Shown here: in pieces, positions 7,068 to 12,846 of the stretch | Position numbering within the stretch: position 1 is the first letter of the stretch | Layout of the letters: each line of letters begins with the position of its first letter | Assembly: GCA_945861995.1 (NCBI GenBank) | Contig: CAMAWZ010000036.1 | Coordinates: 1-12,846 of the forward strand | Direction: 5' to 3' | Origin: Pseudorhodobacter antarcticus | GTDB taxonomy: Bacteria > Pseudomonadota > Alphaproteobacteria > Rhodobacterales > Rhodobacteraceae | DNA: 12,846 bases | Notes under the pieces: model-generated | The model's database searches: none | What the model was told of the DNA's origin: nothing | The model's input: only the letters and a program-made list of their open reading frames with translations | Position numbers and translations under genes: made by a program

Positions 7068-9083
7068 TTATGCGCCCAATACAGCAACCGAAAAGCCACT
7101 GCTGGCTGCAACGTTGCTGGCGTTCCAAAAACTGATCGTGAATTGCGTGTTCGTGCGGGCAGAGATGGTTGCAAACCGCGCGGCCGTAGCGGCGAGCAAA
7201 GGCGTGACCAGCACACCATACGTGGTGTTTGGCATCGCTGTCGCCAAAGTCACCGTAAAGGTGCCACCGCTCACCGCCACCGAGACGATACCAGAGCCTT
7301 GCTCAATCGCGCCCGCACTTGTCACCGATGCCCACGCAGGGATGGTTGGCAAAATACCCATCGCACTGCGCGCCTGCGCGGGGGCGGCTGGCAGATATCG
7401 ATAGGTCAGCCTGCTTGGCCCACGATCCAACTGCACTGCCGAAAAACGGTACACGGCATTGGTAAAGACGGCTCCAGTGACCAAGCGCAGTAGTGCCACC
7501 AACCGTACCCCAAGGGTGCCAACATTGGCCACGGTATAGCTTGCTTGTGCCACGCTGCTTTGAGTGCTGTTAATCAAGGCAGTGCCTTGCGCCTCAAGTA
7601 GGGTTCCGCCCGTTGTGGTGCTGTACCCCTGAAAGTCCAGCCGTGCACCGACTGCCCCAATTGCAGAACCGGACTCAAGGCTCATCACCGCACCAAAGGT
7701 AAAGACCTGACCTGCGGCGGCGCTGATAAATGGCGCGGCCTGTGCATAAAACATAAGACCTGCCGTCGATGTCGCCGTCCCGTTGACAGTGTATTCCACC
7801 CAAGGGGTGCCGTCGGCGGTAAAACCCGTGGCGGTTTTCGTGGCCGTGACGCCGCTGGTCACCACGGATGCAGGCCAAGCAGCCGCCGAAGTAACTTCGC
7901 CCGCGCCTCTTGCCAAATTACCTGCATCGCCCATCAGCAGTGCGTTTGGAAAGGCTGACGCGGCAGTGTTCAATTGCGCCGCAGACGCGCTTATGCCCAA
8001 AGCGGGCAATGTCGCCCCGCCACCGCCGCCCGCTGGCGCGGCCCAAGTGCCATCTGCGCGCAGGAAAGTGGTGGTGCCCCCGCTGGAGGCGGGCGCAAGC
8101 CCTTTTTCTGTTGCTGTAAAGACGGGCAGGATGCCGGCCGCTTCGGCTGCGGTAATATCGGTTGCAGGGCCAGACCCTGCGGCCACCCGCCCTTTAAACG
8201 TGGCGCTTGGCATATTGGCCAGTTTTGCATTGGTGATCGCCGCTGCGTCCACTGTCCAAACAGTGCCATTCGCGCTGACCGTCATATCGCCTTTGTCGCC
8301 ATCGGTCAGCCCAATGCCGCCCGTGGCAATCACAACAGTCGCGCCCGCGCTGCGCAGTTTCACTTCGCCTGTGGTGCTGTTCAGCCAGATCGTACCATCA
8401 GGCGGCGCGGCGGGATCACTGGCCTGCCCGCCCAATCGCAATGCTGCAGGCAGCGTCACCGCGCCTGTGGCCGACGCAATCGACAATCCCGTCACGAACG
8501 CGGCCCCATCGGCGCTGACTGTGATGGAAAAGTCATCATTGCCCGCCGTGCCCATTTCGGCCCGCCCAGAAAAGCCCGTTTGAAACAAAAGGCTTGCAGT
8601 ATCACCAACTGCGGCCTTGTTCACCTTTACCTGATGCCCCGCCCCCGCGTGGTTTAGCAGCGTGGCGGGCGAGGACAGCGAGAGGCGATTATTCGCATCA
8701 GCCGTGGCCGAGATGCCAAGCTGCCCCACGATCAACGGCGCATCCGCTTGCGAGACCCATACCGCGCCGTTGTAGCTGGCCAAGACCTGCTCGGATGTCA
8801 CCCATGCCGTCCAGCCTTCACTTGGCACAAAGAACTGCCATGCGCCGTTCTCGAACAGGGCAATCTGGCCAACCTTGCCAGCCCATGCGCCACTTGCACC
8901 TGCGGCGATAATATAGCGATCCCCCTGCGCAGGGCTGGCAGGCGGCGCGCCCAAATTGCGCGCGCTCACGGCAAGTTGCACCAGCACATCCAAAACGCGG
9001 ATCGCCTCGTTATGGGTGACGTGTTTTTGCGCTTGGGACGGCAGAATATACGGCAATTGCAAAATGGGCGTTGTATCGGGCAT
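7068..9083 (-). CDS. DUF2793-domain phage tail-fibre or spike-like protein
   Basis: A 671-residue appendage-type protein. Residues about 6-110 match the DUF2793 pattern (LPYILPSQAQKHVTHNEAIR, GDRYIIAAGASGAWAG, WTAWVTSE). Residues about 225-350 carry modules typical of phage fibres: DGTIWLNSTTGEVKLR, TDGDKGDMTVSANGTVWTVD, ITNAKLANMPSATFKGR and TTTFLRADGTWAAP, then a glycine-rich hinge. Residues about 400-565 look like a beta-sandwich, carbohydrate-binding type module ending in VQLDRGPSRLTYRYLP. The C-terminal 95 residues form a compact beta-rich knob (TFTVTLATAMPNTTYGVLV) as in fibre tips. AAGGA lies 7 bases before the ATG. No capsid, terminase or integrase genes are nearby, so this is a stand-alone fibre gene with its small partner, plausibly serving a gene transfer agent or a remote prophage. 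Binding to surface polysaccharide is inferred. Confidence 0.88.
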   Translation of the reverse strand: MPDTTPILQLPYILPSQAQKHVTHNEAIRVLDVLVQLAVSARNLGAPPASPAQGDRYIIAAGASGAWAGKVGQIALFENGAWQFFVPSEGWTAWVTSEQVLASYNGAVWVSQADAPLIVGQLGISATADANNRLSLSSPATLLNHAGAGHQVKVNKAAVGDTASLLFQTGFSGRAEMGTAGNDDFSITVSADGAAFVTGLSIASATGAVTLPAALRLGGQASDPAAPPDGTIWLNSTTGEVKLRSAGATVVIATGGIGLTDGDKGDMTVSANGTVWTVDAAAITNAKLANMPSATFKGRVAAGSGPATDITAAEAAGILPVFTATEKGLAPASSGGTTTFLRADGTWAAPAGGGGGATLPALGISASAAQLNTAASAFPNALLMGDAGNLARGAGEVTSAAAWPASVVTSGVTATKTATGFTADGTPWVEYTVNGTATSTAGLMFYAQAAPFISAAAGQVFTFGAVMSLESGSAIGAVGARLDFQGYSTTTGGTLLEAQGTALINSTQSSVAQASYTVANVGTLGVRLVALLRLVTGAVFTNAVYRFSAVQLDRGPSRLTYRYLPAAPAQARSAMGILPTIPAWASVTSAGAIEQGSGIVSVAVSGGTFTVTLATAMPNTTYGVLVTPLLAATAARFATISARTNTQFTISFWNASNVAASSGFSVAVLGA

Positions 9084-9131
9084 TTGGGGTTCCTTGGGCT
9101 AGCGCTTTGGCCAAACCCTAGGCAAAAGCCG

Positions 9132-10049
9132 TTAAGGCCCGATCACCCCAGCGCGCGCTACTCGCTCGGTCTGTTCTTTCACTGCTGCCGCGTCCAGATG
9201 TTCGCGCCACGCCAGCCACGAAATCGCCCCGATAATCACCGCGCCGCCCAGCAGCACATAGCCGTCCAGCGCCTCGCCAAACATGGCCGCCCCCAACAGG
9301 CTGGCCCAGACCAATTGCAAAAAAGTCACAGGCTGCGTCACCGCCAAAGGGGCCGCGCGAAACGCCCGCGTCATCGCGTAATGCCCGCCCGTTGCCGCCA
9401 GCGCCACCGCGCCCAGCCACAGCACTTGGGCCAAGGTGACAGGTTGCCACACCGCCCAAGCAAAGGGCGCAAGCAGCACCGACACAACCAGCGACATCAT
9501 CGCCACGATGACCGATGAATCCACGCTTGCGCTAAGGCGTTTTGCCAAAAGATAACTGCCGCAAAAGGCCACCGCCGCGCCAATTTGCGCGTAATGCCCA
9601 TCGATCAGGGTCTGAAACCCGGGCCGCAGCACAATCAATGCGCCCACCAGCGCCACCGCAACCGCAAAAGCACGGCGCAGGCGCAGCCCCTCTCCCAGCA
9701 GCAAGCCAGCGGCCAACAGCATCAAGACAGGGTTCAAATATCCAATCGCGGTGACCTGCGCCAAGGGGATGCGGACAATGGCATAAAACCACAAAACCAC
9801 CGCCAGCGCGTGAAACACACCCCGCCACACCAGCAAGCCCACCGCGCCGCGCGGCACATTGGCGCGCAATTTGGGCAGCATATGCGCCAGCAGCAAAACG
9901 CCCCAAACAAAGCGGATGAAGGCCGATTGCAGCGCAGGCAAATCATCGCCCAAATACCGCACAATCCCGTTTTGCACCACAAATGACAGCCCCGAGGCCA
10001 GCATCCATAAGATGCCCCATTTGGTCTGGCCCAAATCGGTCAGCTTCAT
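9132..10049 (-). CDS. EamA-family (DMT superfamily) transporter
   Basis: Inner-membrane transporter of 305 residues with about ten hydrophobic segments in two EamA repeats, roughly residues 10-140 and 150-285. Typical features are the first-repeat segment MLASGLSFVVQNGIVRYL, an arginine-bearing helix 2 (SAFIRFVWGVLLLAHML), the IPLAQVTAIGYLNPVLML helix, LLGEGLRLRR, and the second-repeat AAPLAVTQPVTFLQLVWASLLG followed by GEALDGYVLLGGAVIIGA. Family members export amino acids, purines or other small metabolites; the substrate cannot be told here. The ATG at 10049 overlaps the stop of the lysE-type gene by four bases (ATGA), so the two exporters are translationally coupled. In-frame sequence upstream to 10118 is antiparallel-free read-through inside the neighbour and is not taken as part of the gene. 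Its stop lies 48 bp before the fibre gene start, with no terminator visible. Confidence 0.9.
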   Translation of the reverse strand: MKLTDLGQTKWGILWMLASGLSFVVQNGIVRYLGDDLPALQSAFIRFVWGVLLLAHMLPKLRANVPRGAVGLLVWRGVFHALAVVLWFYAIVRIPLAQVTAIGYLNPVLMLLAAGLLLGEGLRLRRAFAVAVALVGALIVLRPGFQTLIDGHYAQIGAAVAFCGSYLLAKRLSASVDSSVIVAMMSLVVSVLLAPFAWAVWQPVTLAQVLWLGAVALAATGGHYAMTRAFRAAPLAVTQPVTFLQLVWASLLGAAMFGEALDGYVLLGGAVIIGAISWLAWREHLDAAAVKEQTERVARAGVIGP

Positions 10050-10651
10050 CCGCCAAAAACCAGCGACAGCGCAATGGCCCACATCACCGCGCCCACGATC
10101 ACCTCCAGCACGACCCATGCACGGGGGCGCTGAAATACCGGCGCAAGCAACCGCGCGCCATAGCCCAGGGCGCTGAAAAACACAAAACTGCCACTGGCCG
10201 CCCCGATACCAAATTCCAATCGGTAAGGGTCATATTGCGCAGCAATCGAGCCGATCAGCGCCACAGTATCCAAATAGACATGCGGGTTGGCCCATGTCAG
10301 CACAAGGCACGTCACCAGAACCGACCGCAGCGATGCGCTGGCCCCCTCTTGCGGTATCAAAGCCGCCCCGCCCGCCAGCGCTGCCTTAAACCGCAGCGCG
10401 CCATAAACGGCTAAAAACGCAGCCCCGCCCCAGCGCATCACCTCGGCAGCGGCGGGCAACGCGGCAGAAATCGCACCAAATCCAACCACGCCCACCGCGA
10501 TTAAAATCGCATCCGACAGCGCGCAGACAGCAACCACCGCAAAGACGTGTTCGCGCCGCAATCCTTGGCGCAGCACAAAAGCGTTCTGCGCGCCGATCGC
10601 AAGGATCAGGCTGATCGAGACCAAAAACCCTTTAAATGCAGCGTATAACAT
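10046..10651 (-). CDS. LysE/ArgO-family amino-acid exporter
   Basis: An inner-membrane exporter of 201 residues with about six transmembrane helices, predicted to expel basic or other amino acids. The family hallmark GAQNAFVLRQGL lies at residues 20-31, CALSDAILIAVGVVGFG follows, and TWANPHVYLDTVALIGS lies near 118-134; these are the strongest LysE/ArgO signatures. The start at 10651 is preferred because only one base separates it from the stop of the I78 lipoprotein gene, and the product then begins with the first membrane helix (MLYAAFKGFLVSISLILAI). No good ribosome-binding site is seen, consistent with re-initiation by ribosomes finishing the upstream gene. Its stop overlaps the EamA start. 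No LysG/ArgP-type regulator is adjacent, unlike many lysE loci. The exact substrate is unknown. Confidence 0.93.
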   Translation of the reverse strand: MLYAAFKGFLVSISLILAIGAQNAFVLRQGLRREHVFAVVAVCALSDAILIAVGVVGFGAISAALPAAAEVMRWGGAAFLAVYGALRFKAALAGGAALIPQEGASASLRSVLVTCLVLTWANPHVYLDTVALIGSIAAQYDPYRLEFGIGAASGSFVFFSALGYGARLLAPVFQRPRAWVVLEVIVGAVMWAIALSLVFGG

Positions 10652-10652
10652 C

Positions 10653-10931
10653 TTAGCCGCACCGCAGTGCTGTGATGATACCCGCGTCTGACACATGGAT
10701 GTTTAGGCGGTTTGGCGCAAAATCCATCGTCACCGCCATGCCGGGGGTTATGACGCGGATCCGCTGCGAAAAGCGCATCGTCTCCAACACCGCTTTTGGC
10801 TGCTCGATCAAGTTTTGCAAATCTTCCGCCCCGCAACTGGCCACCATATCATCCCCCAAATTTTGCGGCGCAGGGCTGGCACAGCCCGCCATCAGCAACG
10901 CCGCAGCGCCCGCCAAAGCCCATTTTTGCAT
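10653..10931 (-). CDS. small lipoprotein of the peptidase inhibitor I78 family
   Basis: A 92-residue lipoprotein precursor. Residues 1-16 form a signal peptide with the lipobox MAGC and lipidated Cys17; Ala18 at position +2 favours outer-membrane rather than inner-membrane retention. The mature part fits the I78 inhibitor pattern: Cys33 (SCGAEDLQNLI), RIRVITPGMAVTMDF (57-71), NRLNIHVSDAGII (74-86) and a terminal RCG with Cys91, so a Cys33-Cys91 disulphide is likely. Characterised I78 proteins inhibit serine proteases, but most bacterial members are untested. GGAGG lies 7-8 bases before the ATG at 10931, which decides the start over a longer in-frame reading to 11210. It is the first gene of the minus-strand run and lies 1 bp before the LysE-type exporter. 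The 142 bp to the divergent formaldehyde dehydrogenase must hold its promoter, but no consensus was recognised. Confidence 0.9.
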   Translation of the reverse strand: MQKWALAGAAALLMAGCASPAPQNLGDDMVASCGAEDLQNLIEQPKAVLETMRFSQRIRVITPGMAVTMDFAPNRLNIHVSDAGIITALRCG

Positions 10932-11073
10932 CGACTTCCCTCCGCTTACTGCGCAGCAAGGTGCCGCATTCACCGCCGCCCTGCAAGGTGCTTTTGCCGT
11001 GATTCCAGTTGCTTTTGAAAACACGCTGCGCCAGTCTGCGCGCAATGCGCCCAACCAAATCAGGAGTTTACTC

Positions 11074-12204
<1,131 letters not shown>

Positions 12205-12210
12205 GGGGGG

Positions 12211-12264
12211 ATGACCGATCATTTTGAGACAAGGGTGCGTCAGGGAGATGGTTTTTTATTTTAA
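12211..12264 (+). pseudogene. 17-codon open frame, possible N-terminal remnant of a lost gene
   Basis: ATG at 12211 is preceded by GAGGGGGG overlapping the frmA stop, a plausible translational-coupling site, and reads MTDHFETRVRQGDGFLF before a stop at 12262-12264. The first ten residues recall the beginning of PaaI-type thioesterases (FExRVR), after which sequence becomes AT-rich. This could be the stump of a gene cut by the AT-rich segment, or chance. Confidence 0.25.
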
Positions 12265-12287
12265 GAAAAATACTTATAGGAGATGAC

Positions 12288-12542
12288 ATGAAGAAAATTA
12301 CTCTTACAATAATTGCGTTAACCTTATCGAGTGTGTCAGCTTTTTCTCAGACTTCTGACATAAGCGGTTATGATGCTGTTCAAATTGTCATTGAGGGGGA
12401 GATTATCGATAAAGTGAAAAAAGCAGATTTCTTTTTAACTTGGGAAATTCTTGTTGAATACGACGATTCACTTTATGGATGTCTTTCAGGTTTTCCCGAT
12501 AGAAAGGCTGCGGCAACCGCTTGTTGGAAGTTATCCAAGTAG
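12288..12542 (+). CDS. small predicted secreted protein, AT-rich, function unknown
   Basis: An 84-residue protein that I do not recognise. It has a textbook Sec signal peptide (MKKITLTIIALTLSSVSAFSQ, cleavage expected after AFS or SQ near residues 20-21). The mature part of about 63 residues is acidic to neutral, with DAVQIVIEGEIIDKVKKAD, then two cysteines (65 and 79, probably paired) around LSGFPDRKAAATACWKL. AGGAG at 12278-12282 precedes the ATG by 5 bases. Its base composition is visibly far more AT-rich than all neighbours and it uses codons such as TTA, AAA and ATA that the other genes avoid, suggesting recent acquisition. It follows frmA on the same strand but with an 83-bp gap and no sign of shared function. 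No promoter or terminator was clearly seen. Confidence 0.7.
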   Translation: MKKITLTIIALTLSSVSAFSQTSDISGYDAVQIVIEGEIIDKVKKADFFLTWEILVEYDDSLYGCLSGFPDRKAAATACWKLSK

Positions 12543-12742
12543 TCCACGTTGCATTAAGACTTGGCTCGTAAGTGTGGGTTGCGTGCCTTCACAAAACACA
12601 TCTAACCAAATCCGCAAAGTCGCGGAAATTAACAAATCCTTCCAAACGCCGCGCGGACGTGTCTCCCTTGGGCACGGGCGGCGCACGCCTTTGGCCAATT
12701 TGAACACCATCTCGCGCGGGTTATTGGGTGCGTCAGCCGCAC

Positions 12743-12755
12743 ATATTCCGACTAA
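12743..12755 (-). promoter_or_regulatory. 13-bp box, downstream copy (TTAGTCGGAATAT)
   Basis: On the minus strand this box differs by one base from the copy at 12794-12806. It lies at about the expected transcription start of the leftward promoter. Copy spacing is 51 bp, close to five helical turns. Confidence 0.45.
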
Positions 12756-12763
12756 TTCACTAA

Positions 12764-12792
12764 AGAATAGCAAACCGCGCAGCCCGCGTCAA
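12764..12792 (-). promoter_or_regulatory. sigma-70-like promoter reading leftwards
   Basis: On the minus strand TTGACG (12792-12787) is followed after exactly 17 bp by TATTCT (12769-12764); five and four bases respectively match the consensus. Transcription would begin near 12757 and run toward lower coordinates, where no gene was recognised. Confidence 0.5.
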
Positions 12793-12793
12793 T

Positions 12794-12813
12794 ATATTCC
12801 GACAAAATTTGTC
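12794..12813 (-). promoter_or_regulatory. 13-bp box, upstream copy, joined to palindrome GACAAAATTTGTC
   Basis: TTTGTCGGAATAT (minus strand, 12806-12794) lies just upstream of the -35. It overlaps a palindrome with 6-bp arms at 12801-12813 (GACAAA-A-TTTGTC). The GAC-N7-GTC spacing recalls Rrf2-family operators such as the IscR type 1 site, but the inner bases differ, so the regulator is not assigned. Confidence 0.4.
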
Positions 12814-12846
12814 AACACTTAACGCACGCCCCCAAGCAAAAAGGGC

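Larger units (their letters stand above)
12543..12846. other. gene-less right edge with regulatory-looking sequence
   Basis: No open frame here has a credible start, ribosome-binding site or recognisable product on either strand, and no tRNA or known structural RNA was recognised. The minus strand carries a promoter-like element at its right end. Downstream of that element are a stem GTGCG/CGCAC (12728-12742), GC-rich self-complementary sequence near 12645-12690 and a stem TCCGC/GCGGA (12611-12626). It may be the leader of a transcript or a small RNA, or simply spacer. Confidence 0.4.

Noticed and set aside
7783..8583. Plus-strand open frame of 266 codons opposite the DUF2793 gene
   Set aside because: Low-complexity Ala/Pro/Val antisense reading of a repetitive fibre gene whose own frame shows clear phage-fibre motifs.
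9106..9115. Palindrome TTTGGCCAAA between the EamA and fibre genes
   Set aside because: Short, with no promoter elements or T-run around it; 10-bp palindromes of this kind occur by chance.
10672..11073. In-frame upstream extension of frmA
   Set aside because: It runs antisense through the I78 lipoprotein gene; the ATG at 11074 has an AGGAG box and matches the family's N-terminus.
10932..11073. Promoters for frmA and the I78 operon in the divergent spacer
   Set aside because: The spacer must contain them, but I found no pair of hexamers at proper spacing on either strand good enough to report.
12531..12773. Minus-strand open frame of 80 codons at the right edge
   Set aside because: It starts with a TTG inside the predicted -10 region; the first internal ATG (12710) lacks a good ribosome-binding site and the product is unrecognised. 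Kept only as part of the gene-less stretch.
12451..12822. Plus-strand open frame of 123 codons overlapping the small secreted-protein gene
   Set aside because: It starts inside that gene in another frame, has no ribosome-binding site and no protein-like pattern.

Overview
The window looks like chromosome of a GC-rich marine-type alphaproteobacterium, most likely Rhodobacterales (Roseobacter group). This is inferred from gene content (a DUF2793 fibre protein, large RTX proteins built from modules common in that order, an I78-type mini-lipoprotein, a class III alcohol dehydrogenase) and from the codon use. No rRNA, tRNA, CRISPR array, insertion sequence or integrase was seen.

Left part (1-6453): a cell-surface block. 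A 3'-truncated galE (minus strand) lies downstream of a propeller-like RTX secretion substrate on the same strand. A roughly 260 bp divergent spacer separates that gene from a second, much larger plus-strand RTX protein with a nidogen-like N-terminus, four long RTX modules and a serralysin-type C-terminus. As read, the second gene is broken by two single-base deficits, each in a G-rich (G)nC(G)n tract; restoring one base at each gives one clean 813-residue frame. It converges, with only 3 bp between stop codons, on a UDP-glucose 6-dehydrogenase gene. That gene has a near-consensus sigma-70 promoter and a perfect 10-bp inverted repeat running from the -10 box to the start codon.

Middle part (6552-10931): a run of minus-strand genes with very short spacing. 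In transcription order these are an I78-family lipoprotein, a LysE/ArgO-type amino-acid exporter (1 bp gap), an EamA-family transporter (ATGA overlap), a 671-residue DUF2793 phage-fibre-like protein, and a 167-residue partner of unknown function translationally coupled to it. The fibre pair resembles phage or gene-transfer-agent appendage proteins. It sits next to udg, and galE lies further along; both enzymes make nucleotide sugars for capsule or exopolysaccharide.

Right part (11074-12846): a complete glutathione-dependent formaldehyde dehydrogenase gene (plus strand), then an AT-rich stretch carrying a small secreted-protein gene. At the edge is a gene-less segment with a strong promoter-like sequence pointing leftwards, flanked by two copies of a 13-bp box and overlapped by a palindrome. 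The most interesting items are the two frameshifts, the udg operator/promoter, the helically phased repeats between the RTX genes, the fibre pair beside the sugar-nucleotide genes, and the boxed promoter at the right edge.
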